64,000 nt of DNA from an uncultured Alphaproteobacteria bacterium (lineage in GTDB: Bacteria > Pseudomonadota > Alphaproteobacteria > HIMB59 > GCA-002718135). Both the position numbers and the translations under genes were made by a program. The first letter of the stretch is position 1. Every line of letters begins with the position of its first letter. Positions 41,959 to 49,867 of this stretch are shown here, piece by piece. Below the pieces are notes generated by a model. It searched no databases and was not told the DNA's origin. It was given only the letters and a program-made list of their open reading frames with translations. The stretch spans positions 62,001 to 126,000 of the forward strand of contig CACGUF010000001.1 of assembly GCA_902576125.1 (NCBI GenBank). Reading direction: 5' to 3'.

Positions 41959-43026
41959 TTAGCGGGTCAGTTTATATAAATGTGTATTTGGTTCATCTGC
42001 TATTAAAAATATTTCACCAGCAGAATTAATTTCTATATCTCTTATTCTGCCAATTTTATTTTTAAAAATAATTTTTTCATCTTTAAAATTATTACCGTCT
42101 CTTTCAAGTATAGATAAATATTGAAATTTAAGAGATCCAATTAATAAAGAATTTTCCCATTCAGGAAATAAATTACCTTTATAAAACTTTATTCCTCCAA
42201 CACCTATAGAAGGAACCCAAATATGATTAGGTCTTAGCAGACCTGGCTCCCAAGCTTTACCTTCTCCAATTTTAGTGCCAGAATAATTTTTACCTCCCCA
42301 TGCAACTCTTTTCCATCCGTAGTTAGTTCCTTTCTTTACTTCTCCAATAAAATCACCTCCTTTTGGACCATGATTAGAAATAAAAACTTTATCAGTTAAA
42401 GGATCAAGATCCATGCCTTGAGGATTTCTCAACCCTATTTGATAAACAGAAGGTAACCATTTAGGATTTTGCATGTATGGATTGTCTTTTGGTATGCTTC
42501 CATCTTTATTAATCCTAATTATACTTCCAATTGCATTACTAGGATCTTGGGCAATCATTCCCTTTCCTCTTTCGCCAATACTGACATATAAGTATTCATC
42601 TTTTATTGTCATTCTGGAACCAAAATGTCTTCCGTTGGTAATATATGGTAATGCTTCAAAAATTAATTGACTATCTACCAGTTTATTATTTTCTAACTTA
42701 GCTCTAAAAACACCAGTAGTGTAGCCATAGTCTTTTTTAATAGAACAAGTAATCCACACATTATTTCCTTCACTTATAATATCAAGCAAACCTCCTTGCT
42801 CTCTACCGTCAACAGGAATATCATGATCAATTTTAATGGAAGTATTTTTTAATGTGTCTATTAACAAAATTTCATAGGATTTTTTTTGAGTAATCAATAA
42901 TTGATCTGAGTTAACCCAAGTCATACCCCATGGATAGCTGAGACCATGATTAAACTTTGTTAATTTAAGTGCCGTTGCTTGATTAGATAATACAAGTAAA
43001 ATTATAAATAAATAAATAAATTTCAT
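41959..43026 (-). CDS. Periplasmic PQQ-dependent aldose dehydrogenase-like protein
   Basis: Beta-propeller protein of 355 residues with a signal peptide (Ile/Leu core, cut after QATA near 19). Markers are LSYPWGMTW, DGREQGGLLDI, NGRHFGSRMTI (His/Arg), VSIGERGKG, GLRNPQGMDLDP, SNHGPKGGDFI and TNYGWKRVAWG. These match soluble aldose dehydrogenases, where PQQ and Ca sit in the propeller. Electrons would pass to a periplasmic carrier. I chose ATG 43026, where the signal peptide begins; a longer frame from 43065 adds 13 hydrophilic residues. No PQQ synthesis gene is in the window. Confidence 0.87.
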   Translation of the reverse strand: MKFIYLFIILLVLSNQATALKLTKFNHGLSYPWGMTWVNSDQLLITQKKSYEILLIDTLKNTSIKIDHDIPVDGREQGGLLDIISEGNNVWITCSIKKDYGYTTGVFRAKLENNKLVDSQLIFEALPYITNGRHFGSRMTIKDEYLYVSIGERGKGMIAQDPSNAIGSIIRINKDGSIPKDNPYMQNPKWLPSVYQIGLRNPQGMDLDPLTDKVFISNHGPKGGDFIGEVKKGTNYGWKRVAWGGKNYSGTKIGEGKAWEPGLLRPNHIWVPSIGVGGIKFYKGNLFPEWENSLLIGSLKFQYLSILERDGNNFKDEKIIFKNKIGRIRDIEINSAGEIFLIADEPNTHLYKLTR

Positions 43027-43083
43027 TGATTGAGTTATTTTAAATAATAAGTTAGCATTAATCAAATAATTGATATTAAATTA

Positions 43084-43890
43084 ATGAAAAAATTAAAAAT
43101 TTCACAAATTCAGTTTGAGGCCAAAGCAACTCCAGTTCAAAATGCCATACTATTAAAAAAATATTTTGAAAAAACAAAAAAATTTAAACCTGACTTAATT
43201 TGTACACCTGAATGCTCAAATATAATAACATATGATAAAAGTTATCTTTTACAAAATACAACTGATGAAGTTAATTGCCCAATAATTAAAACGGCTAAAT
43301 TATATGCCAAAGAAAACAATCTAAATATTAATATTGGATCCTTGTTATTAAAGAAAAAAAATAAAAAAAAATTAGTTAACAGATCAATTTTTATAAATTC
43401 AAAAGGTAGAATTATAAAAAGATATGACAAGATTCATATGTTTGATGTAAATATTAGCAAAAAGGAAACTCATAGGGAGTCAAAAACTTTTCAGCCAGGT
43501 AAAAGTGTTGTAAGCATCAATTTAAATAATATTAAAATAGGTTTTACTATTTGTTATGATTTGAGATTTCCTAACTTATTTAGAAAACTTGCAAAAAAAG
43601 GATCTGAAATTATTCTTCTTCCAGCAGCTTTTACTGTTCCTTCAGGAAAAGCCCATTGGGAAATTATGGTTCGTTCAAGAGCAATAGAAAATAGTCTTTT
43701 TGTTATTGCAACAAATATGTGTGGTACCCATCATTCAAATAGAAAAACTTACGGTCATTCATTATTAGTAAATCCTTGGGGTGAAATAGTAACTAAAGCT
43801 AAATCAAAACCATCAATATTAAATACAGAAATTAATTTAAACGAAGTAAGCGAAGCTCGTAGTAAAATTCCATCAATTTTTCATGACTAA
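43084..43890 (+). CDS. Carbon-nitrogen hydrolase (nitrilase family, Nit1/omega-amidase-like)
   Basis: Cytosolic amidase of 268 residues with the full nitrilase triad: E43 (TPECSN), K116 (RYDKIHMFD) and C157 (TICYDLRFP). The YDKIHMFDV and LRFPNLFR segments are typical of the Nit1 branch, which cleaves deaminated glutathione and similar amides. It overlaps the methyltransferase gene by eight bases, so the two are co-translated. In alphaproteobacteria this gene is often near grxC and a methyltransferase, which fits a metabolite-repair role. Confidence 0.9.
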   Translation: MKKLKISQIQFEAKATPVQNAILLKKYFEKTKKFKPDLICTPECSNIITYDKSYLLQNTTDEVNCPIIKTAKLYAKENNLNINIGSLLLKKKNKKKLVNRSIFINSKGRIIKRYDKIHMFDVNISKKETHRESKTFQPGKSVVSINLNNIKIGFTICYDLRFPNLFRKLAKKGSEIILLPAAFTVPSGKAHWEIMVRSRAIENSLFVIATNMCGTHHSNRKTYGHSLLVNPWGEIVTKAKSKPSILNTEINLNEVSEARSKIPSIFHD

Positions 43891-44503
43891 AACTAAATCT
43901 TTACTAGATGGGATTGGTAATGAAAATGTAACCGAAAAATACTACGATGATTGGGCTATAAACTATGATCAAACACTTAAAAAATGGAATTATAAAGCAC
44001 CCAAAAAAGCTGTAAAAATTCTAGGAATAGGCAAAAGAAAATTTAACAACATTTTAGACTTGGCATGTGGAACTGGAATGTTTGCAGAAGAAATAAAAAA
44101 AAAATATAAAAAAATAATTATTGATGGTTGTGATATCTCTGCTCAAAGTCTTAAAATTGCAAAACAAAAAAAATTATATAGAAAATTATACAAAAAAAGT
44201 TTTGAAAAAAAAATCAAAATTACAAGTAAATATGATCTAATAAGTATGATTGGATCAATGACATATTGTCAAAAACCAAATAAACTGTTTTCACTAGTTA
44301 ATACTTATTTAAAAAAAAATGGTATTTTTATATTTTCTCATAGAATTGATTTATGGGAAAAGCAAAATTTTGATGCTTTACTAGAGAAGTTCAAAAAAGA
44401 TTTTACAATTGGATATCGCTCCAGACCTTTAAAATATTTGCCAGAAAATGCTGACTTTTCAAATAAAATTAAAATAAGAATTATTGTTTTAAAAAAAATT
44501 TAA
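43883..44503 (+). CDS. Class I SAM-dependent methyltransferase
   Basis: Protein of 206 residues with the Rossmann methyltransferase fold. Motif I is ILDLACGTGMFAEEI (about 57-71), the acidic loop DGCDISAQSL near 88-97, motif IV YDLISMIGSM near 116-125, and the C-terminal strands are short. The N-terminal VTEKYYDDWAINYDQTLKKWNY is the pattern of a small-metabolite methyltransferase. The target is unknown. Coupled to the nitrilase gene, and the end overlaps the convergent mntR by four bases. Confidence 0.82.
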   Translation: MTKTKSLLDGIGNENVTEKYYDDWAINYDQTLKKWNYKAPKKAVKILGIGKRKFNNILDLACGTGMFAEEIKKKYKKIIIDGCDISAQSLKIAKQKKLYRKLYKKSFEKKIKITSKYDLISMIGSMTYCQKPNKLFSLVNTYLKKNGIFIFSHRIDLWEKQNFDALLEKFKKDFTIGYRSRPLKYLPENADFSNKIKIRIIVLKKI

Positions 44504-44889
44504 TTCTTTTTATTAAAAAGATCCATTTTTTTTAATGTTTTTTGACTGACATGATGTTCTATTCCTTCTGCATCAGCCTCAGCAGTTTTATTATCTATAC
44601 CAAGTTTTTTTAAGAAAGTTAAAACGATGATGTGTCTTTTTTTTGATACACTTGCAAGCTCCTGCCCCTTTAGTGTTAGAAATATAGATCTATACGGTTC
44701 CTTTTTAACATAACCTTGATTTTGTAGTCTCTGAATTGTTTTATTCGCAGTTGCCTGAGCTATACCTAATTTATTTGCAATATCGACAATTCTTGCCTCA
44801 CCTTTTGAGTTTAAAAGATCAGCTATAATTTCAAGATAATCCTCTGTATTTTCAGTTTTATGCGCGTCCCTTACTTTCTCAAATGACAT
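44500..44889 (-). CDS. mntR: Manganese-responsive regulator, MntR-like (DtxR family)
   Basis: DNA-binding metalloregulator of 129 residues. The winged helix-turn-helix, ARIVDIANKLGIAQATANKTIQRLQNQGYV (about 32-61), is followed by the metal-binding dimerisation helices with HHVSQKT and DAEGIEHH. Only the short form without an SH3-like domain is present, as in MntR. It is divergent from the exporter gene at 44970, with a palindromic site between, so it probably senses Mn and controls both. The end overlaps the methyltransferase gene. Confidence 0.83.
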   Translation of the reverse strand: MSFEKVRDAHKTENTEDYLEIIADLLNSKGEARIVDIANKLGIAQATANKTIQRLQNQGYVKKEPYRSIFLTLKGQELASVSKKRHIIVLTFLKKLGIDNKTAEADAEGIEHHVSQKTLKKMDLFNKKN

Positions 44890-44919
44890 TATATTACAAG
44901 TTTAAATTTATATTATATC

Positions 44920-44948
44920 TATAGCATTATAATGTAGCCATAGCTATA
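44920..44948. promoter_or_regulatory. Candidate MntR operator between mntR and the exporter
   Basis: Inverted arms TATAGC (44920-44925) and GCTATA (44943-44948), with a perfect CATTATAATG palindrome (44925-44934) overlapping the left arm, in the 80-base divergent spacer. ATAGC/GCTAT half sites recall enterobacterial MntR boxes. It may cover both promoters. Confidence 0.5.
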
Positions 44949-44969
44949 CTTTTTAGTTATAGATGCGTT

Positions 44970-46133
44970 ATGAATGCATTGATTTCAGCTTTCAAAGATA
45001 AGCAAAAAATAATGTTTGCAAATGAGGGCAGGTTATTAAAAAAATCATTCTTTGGTCTTTTGATACTTGTTTTAGCTTTTCAGACTGGAGATTTTGGAGA
45101 TGTTATCCGTGAATCAATGGTTAATGCATATCTTGCTGTATCAGTTTTTGTCGGTTTTACACTTATTGTATTCATTGGCTTGGACTCTCTTACCAACTTT
45201 GATATTGGTTCTTTTTTAGATAAAACAAAAAAATTACACGTACCAATTGCTTCTTTTCTTGGGGCAATACCAGGATGTGGTGGTGCAATAATTGTCGTCA
45301 CACAATACATACAAGGCAGAATTTCTTTCGGGTCTTTAGTAGCTGTTTTAACTGCAACAATGGGAGATGCTGCTTTTCTTATTCTTGCTATGGAACCATC
45401 AACAGGGTTATTAATTTTTTGCTTAGGTATAGTTGTTGGGACAATCTCAGGTTACTTAGTTGATCTTTTACACGGCACTAATTTCATGATGGCAAGTTCT
45501 AAAATTGAAATTGAATTTGAAAAATTAAAAAAAACATTTGTCTCAAAGTTCAATATTTTTTGGATAATCTTATTTGTTCCAGGATTTATTGTTGGTTTGC
45601 TTTTAGCCTTTCAAATTGATGTTGATAAACTTTTATCATTACCCTCAAATATTAGTTTTGTATTAATTTTAGGATCTGCAGGGGCAATTTTATCAATATT
45701 CATGTGGTCACTAAATCCATTGAGTGATTTTCAATGTTCTACAGATAAAAGTAGAGGTTTTGTATCAAGAGTTGTTGATACTACCAACTTTGTTACAACT
45801 TGGGTAATAAGCGGTTTTTTAGTTTTCGAGATTTTTATGTATTTTACAAATTTAGATCTTAAAATGTTTTTTGATTTGTGGCTGCCTTTTGTTCCATTAA
45901 TTGCCATATTATTTGGTTTCTTGCCTGGTTGTGGTCCACAAATTGTTGTAGCAACATTTTATTTAAATGGATATATTCCTTTGTCCGCTGAGCTAGGTAA
46001 TGCAATTTCTAATGATGGAGATGCATTGTTTCCAGCTATTGCACTTGCACCTAAAGCGGCAATCATGGCAACTATTTATAGTGCCTTTCCAGCGCTGGTT
46101 GTTGCTTATACCTATATGATTTTCTTTGAATAA
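44970..46133 (+). CDS. Putative manganese / heavy-metal exporter, ten-helix family (PF11449-like)
   Basis: Inner-membrane protein of 387 residues with about ten hydrophobic helices. A duplicated motif is visible: ASFLGAIPGCGGAIIVVTQYIQGRISFGSL in the first half (about 93-122) and FGFLPGCGPQIVVATFYLNGYIPLSAEL in the second (about 314-341). Each half carries PGCG, a likely metal-passing Cys, so the protein is an internal repeat. The family is described as a putative Mn transporter or ArsP-like exporter. The neighbour mntR and the shared palindrome support manganese export. Confidence 0.8.
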   Translation: MNALISAFKDKQKIMFANEGRLLKKSFFGLLILVLAFQTGDFGDVIRESMVNAYLAVSVFVGFTLIVFIGLDSLTNFDIGSFLDKTKKLHVPIASFLGAIPGCGGAIIVVTQYIQGRISFGSLVAVLTATMGDAAFLILAMEPSTGLLIFCLGIVVGTISGYLVDLLHGTNFMMASSKIEIEFEKLKKTFVSKFNIFWIILFVPGFIVGLLLAFQIDVDKLLSLPSNISFVLILGSAGAILSIFMWSLNPLSDFQCSTDKSRGFVSRVVDTTNFVTTWVISGFLVFEIFMYFTNLDLKMFFDLWLPFVPLIAILFGFLPGCGPQIVVATFYLNGYIPLSAELGNAISNDGDALFPAIALAPKAAIMATIYSAFPALVVAYTYMIFFE

Positions 46134-46260
46134 AAAAAAATCAAACTTACCTTTTAAAATTTGTAAAACTTGTAATAAGCTCTTTTACTGGAGAAAAAAG
46201 TGGCATAAAGATTGGGAAAATGTTCTTTATTGTTCAAAAAAATGCTCAAAAAAGCAATAG
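46126..46260 (+). CDS. DUF2256 family small zinc-ribbon protein
   Basis: Protein of 44 residues starting at TTG 46126, overlapping the exporter stop. Two Cys pairs hold a zinc: KICKTCNK (C14, C17) and LYCSKKCSKK (C36, C40), with the conserved YWRKKWHKDWENV between. This is the DUF2256 pattern. DUF2256 genes often lie beside cryptochrome/photolyase-related genes, and here the next gene, 31 bases on, is one. The function is unknown; a partner role in DNA repair or light response is possible. Confidence 0.8.
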   Translation: MNKKKSNLPFKICKTCNKLFYWRKKWHKDWENVLYCSKKCSKKQ

Positions 46261-46291
46261 ACTTATTAGTTTTTTATCATAATTAATTAAT

Positions 46292-47785
46292 GTGAAAACA
46301 AAATCATTATTCATAATTCTTGGTAATCAGTTATTTCCACTAAATGAACTGAGAAAACATAAGGACTGTCAATTTTTTATGGCAGAAGATTACAATCTGT
46401 GTACTTATGAAAAGCATCATAAGCATAAATTAATACTTTTCTTATCTAGTATGAGAAAATATGCCTTGAGTATAAAAAAACAAAAATATTCTTTGAAATA
46501 TTACGATTTGAATAAAAAAAATTCTAATCTCTCTTATGAAGATAAAATTAAAGATTTTATAAAAAGTAAAAAAATTTCAGAAATTAAAATGTATGAAATA
46601 GAAGATAAATTTTTTGAAAAAAGAATTATTGATTTTGGTAAACAAAATAAATTAACTATTCATTTTATAAAAAGTCCCATGTTTCTTAGCTCTAGGGAAG
46701 ACTTTAAGAGTTATTTAACAAAGTCCAAAAAACCTTTTATGGCAACCTTCTATAAGCAGCAAAGAATTGAAAAAAACATACTTGTTGACGCCGATAAGCC
46801 AATTGGTGGTAAATGGAGTTTTGACGAAGAAAATAGAAAAAAAATTCCTGCAAATTTAATCACACCATCTCAACTTAAATTTAAAGATGATATTATTTTA
46901 AAAAATGTAAAGAAATTAGTTAATGAATTATTTTCTGAACATCCTGGAGATACTAATAATTTTTGGTTAGGAACATCTAGAGATGAGGGCTTAAAAGCTC
47001 TTGATTTTTTTATTAAAGAAAAGATTGAAAATTTTGGCCATTATGAGGATGCTGTTAAAAAAGAATCTCCATTTCTTTTTCATAGCGTATTAAGTCCCTA
47101 TATAAATTTAGGTTTAATAACCACAAGAGAAGTTGTAACTAAAATATTATCTTCAAATAAGAAAAAAAATATTCCTATAAATAGTTTAGAAGGCTTTATC
47201 AGACAAGTAATTGGATGGAGAGAATTTATGAGAGGAATTTATCAAAATTTTTCTGATCAACTTGAAAAAACAAATTACTTTAATCATAAAAGAAAACTTA
47301 CTCAAGATTGGTACAATGGAACAACAGGAATAGATCCTATTGATGATGCCATTAAGGATGTTGTAAAATATGGCTATACACATCATATAATAAGACTTAT
47401 GCATTTAAGTAATGTTATGAACTTATCTCAATTGCACCCTAAGGAAATTTATAAATGGTTTATGGAAATGTTTGTGGACTCTTCAGATTGGGTAATGTCA
47501 CCAAATGTATATGGAATGGGAACTTTTAGTGACGGAGGAATTTTTTCAACTAAACCCTATATTTGTGGATCAAATTACATAATTAAAATGAGCAATTACA
47601 AGAAGGGAAATTGGTCAGAAATTGTTGATGGTTTGTATTGGAATTTCATTCATAATCATAGAGAAGTACTATCAAAAAATCCAAGAATGGGCATGGTTAT
47701 GATGTCTTACAAAAAATTGAATAAGGATAGAAAAGATTATTTGCTAAATATTGCAAATGAATTTATTGCTAAAAAAACCAAATAA
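46292..47785 (+). CDS. Cryptochrome/photolyase-related protein (PF04244), without iron-sulfur ligands
   Basis: Protein of 497 residues related to the prokaryotic (6-4) photolyases (PhrB/CryB, FeS-BCP). The N-terminal part starts with FIILGNQLFPL as in the group; the FAD domain has EGFIRQVIGWREFMRGIY, HHIIRLMHLSNVMNL, DWVMSPNVYGMGTFSDGG and STKPYICGSNYI-KMSNY. In the family four Cys bind a 4Fe-4S cluster: one after the DPxxV segment and three in a YC-x2-C-x12-C run. Here those places read HPKEIYKW and NYKKGN...IVDG, so all four are absent. The start is GTG 46292. Flavin binding and repair may persist, but a cluster is unlikely. Confidence 0.85.
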   Translation: MKTKSLFIILGNQLFPLNELRKHKDCQFFMAEDYNLCTYEKHHKHKLILFLSSMRKYALSIKKQKYSLKYYDLNKKNSNLSYEDKIKDFIKSKKISEIKMYEIEDKFFEKRIIDFGKQNKLTIHFIKSPMFLSSREDFKSYLTKSKKPFMATFYKQQRIEKNILVDADKPIGGKWSFDEENRKKIPANLITPSQLKFKDDIILKNVKKLVNELFSEHPGDTNNFWLGTSRDEGLKALDFFIKEKIENFGHYEDAVKKESPFLFHSVLSPYINLGLITTREVVTKILSSNKKKNIPINSLEGFIRQVIGWREFMRGIYQNFSDQLEKTNYFNHKRKLTQDWYNGTTGIDPIDDAIKDVVKYGYTHHIIRLMHLSNVMNLSQLHPKEIYKWFMEMFVDSSDWVMSPNVYGMGTFSDGGIFSTKPYICGSNYIIKMSNYKKGNWSEIVDGLYWNFIHNHREVLSKNPRMGMVMMSYKKLNKDRKDYLLNIANEFIAKKTK

Positions 47786-47791
47786 TTTTTA

Positions 47792-47926
47792 ATGCAAGAT
47801 AAAATCAATAAAAAAAGATCTGAACATAAAAAAAAACTAAAAGAAGTTAGAACTACAAGATTAGAAAATCAACTAAAGTCAAATATTTTAAAAAGAAAAA
47901 AAGCTTTAAAAAAAAATCATGGATAG
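47792..47926 (+). CDS. 44-residue lysine-rich small protein upstream of murA
   Basis: A frame of 44 codons that is about half Lys and Arg, predicted as one or two basic helices. Its end overlaps the murA start by eight bases (ATGGATAG), which suggests translational coupling. Its basic character would suit RNA or nucleoid binding, but this is not proven. A chance frame in A-rich DNA is the alternative. Confidence 0.45.
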   Translation: MQDKINKKRSEHKKKLKEVRTTRLENQLKSNILKRKKALKKNHG

Positions 47927-49175
47927 ATTAATTATAAAAGGTAAGGCTGATTTACAGGGATCTATTAAAATTAAAGGATCTAAAAACTCTGCTTTGCCAA
48001 TTATGGTTAGCGCACTTCTCTCTAAGAGTGCTTTGAAATTAAAAAATTTACCTAAACTTGATGATATTGATAATATGTCAAAGCTACTTAGAAATTATGG
48101 AGCAACCATTAAATCTAAAAAAGATAATTTAGAAATAAAATGTAATAATATAATTAATAGAGATGCTGATTATGATATTGTAAGAAAAATGAGGGCCTCA
48201 ATTTTGATTTTAGGCCCATTACTTGCTAGATTTGGACAAGCTAGAATATCACTCCCAGGAGGTTGTGCAATTGGCACAAGACCAATTGATATTCACTTAG
48301 AGGGACTTAAAAAATTAGGTGCAAGTTTTCAAGTTGAAAATGGTTATGTTGTAGGCACAGTTGACAAACAATTGATTGGTAAACATATTAATCTTCCTTT
48401 CCCAAGTGTTGGAGCAACTGAAAATATTTTGATGGCTGCATCAATTGCAAAAGGAAAAACAATAATTGAAAATGCAGCTAGAGAGCCTGAAATAAATGAT
48501 CTAGCTTTTAACTTAAATAAAATGGGCGCAAAAATAAATATTAAAAAAAATGGAATTATAAAAATTGATGGTGTTAACTCACTTACCCAAGCTACACATA
48601 AAATTATGAGTGACAGAATAGTTGCAGGCACATTTGTGATTGCCGCTGTGATGTTAAATAAAACATTTGAAGTAAAAAATATTGAAAGCAGTCATTTGGC
48701 AGCTTTAACTTCTGCATTAGTTGAGATGGGGGCTAAATTGAAAATTAAAAAAACTTCTATTCAAATTATGCCTACTAAAAATTTAAATGGAACAAAGGTT
48801 CAAACAGCTCCTTATCCAGGTTTTCCAACTGATTTACAAGCACAAATTATGGCTTTGATGAGTTTGGCAAATGGAAATTCACAAATTAAAGAAAATATAT
48901 TTGAAAATAGATTTATGCATGTTCCTGAACTTAATAGGTTAGGAGCCAAGATAAGAGTGAAAAAAGATTTGGCTTTAATAACTGGCAATAGAAATTTAAA
49001 AGGTGCACAAGTTATGGCCAGTGATTTAAGAGCTAGTGTGAGTTTGGTGCTTGCTGCTTTATGTGCAGAAGGAGAAAGTGTGATTAATCGAGTTTATCAT
49101 CTTGATAGAGGATATGAAAAAATTGAGCATACCCTTGGCACTTTAGGCCCATCAATAAAAAGAGAAAAATATTAA
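47919..49175 (+). CDS. murA: UDP-N-acetylglucosamine 1-carboxyvinyltransferase
   Basis: First committed enzyme of peptidoglycan synthesis, joining phosphoenolpyruvate to UDP-GlcNAc in the cytosol; 418 residues, standard length. Motifs: KGSKNSALPIMVSALL near the start, MRASILILGPLLARFG, the active-site loop LPGGCAIGTRPIDIHLEG with Cys near 115 (fosfomycin target Cys present), SVGATENILMAA, FPTDLQAQ and a C-terminal LDRGYEKIE. The neighbours murA, hisG, hisD and infA are an alphaproteobacterial order. Confidence 0.96.
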   Translation: MDRLIIKGKADLQGSIKIKGSKNSALPIMVSALLSKSALKLKNLPKLDDIDNMSKLLRNYGATIKSKKDNLEIKCNNIINRDADYDIVRKMRASILILGPLLARFGQARISLPGGCAIGTRPIDIHLEGLKKLGASFQVENGYVVGTVDKQLIGKHINLPFPSVGATENILMAASIAKGKTIIENAAREPEINDLAFNLNKMGAKINIKKNGIIKIDGVNSLTQATHKIMSDRIVAGTFVIAAVMLNKTFEVKNIESSHLAALTSALVEMGAKLKIKKTSIQIMPTKNLNGTKVQTAPYPGFPTDLQAQIMALMSLANGNSQIKENIFENRFMHVPELNRLGAKIRVKKDLALITGNRNLKGAQVMASDLRASVSLVLAALCAEGESVINRVYHLDRGYEKIEHTLGTLGPSIKREKY

Positions 49176-49219
49176 GTTTTTATAGTTTTTTTATATTTTA
49201 GATATAAAAGCCAAAAATT

Positions 49220-49867
49220 ATGTCAAAAATTATTATAGCAATCCCAAGAGGAAGAATAATTAACGAGATAAAAAAAATTTTAGCAAAAACAAGTTTTGCT
49301 CCAGAAAAAAAAATGTTTGATGATAAATCAAGAAAACTAACATTTTCATCAAAAAGAAAAGATGTTGATTTTATAAAAGTCAGAGCTTTTGATGCATGTA
49401 CATTCGTGGCTTTTGGGGCAGCTCAAATAGGTATTGCTGGAGAAGATGTTATAAAAGAATTTGATTACTCAGAAGTATACGCACCTCTAGAGTTAAATAT
49501 TGGTCATTGTCGTTTATCAGTTGCTGCACTTAAAACACTTTTAAAAAAAGAGGATCCTAAGACATGGAGCAACATAAGAGTAGCTACAAAATATCCTAAT
49601 ATCACTAAAGAATACTTTGCAAATAAAGGTATACAAGTTGATTCTATAAAATTAAATGGCTCAATGGAGCTAGCTCCTTCATTAAATATGTGTAGAAGAA
49701 TAGTTGACTTGGTATCTACGGGAGCTACATTAAAAGCAAATGGCCTTAAGGAAATTGAAGAAATCATGAAAGTTCAATCAAAATTAATTATAAATAGATC
49801 TGCATTCAAAACAGATAACAAAAAAATACAATCAATCATTCAAGAATTTAAAAATTTAGTAGAATGA
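49220..49867 (+). CDS. hisG: ATP phosphoribosyltransferase, short form
   Basis: First enzyme of histidine synthesis; 215 residues, the short HisG form that lacks the C-terminal regulatory domain and normally works with the HisZ subunit. Motifs are AIPRGRIINEI at the N-terminus, FGAAQIGIAGEDVI, IRVATKYPNITKEYFANKG and the PRPP loop DLVSTGATLKANGL near 167-180. HisZ is not seen next to it, so it must lie elsewhere in the genome. It overlaps hisD by four bases (ATGA), so the two genes are co-translated. Confidence 0.93.
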   Translation: MSKIIIAIPRGRIINEIKKILAKTSFAPEKKMFDDKSRKLTFSSKRKDVDFIKVRAFDACTFVAFGAAQIGIAGEDVIKEFDYSEVYAPLELNIGHCRLSVAALKTLLKKEDPKTWSNIRVATKYPNITKEYFANKGIQVDSIKLNGSMELAPSLNMCRRIVDLVSTGATLKANGLKEIEEIMKVQSKLIINRSAFKTDNKKIQSIIQEFKNLVE

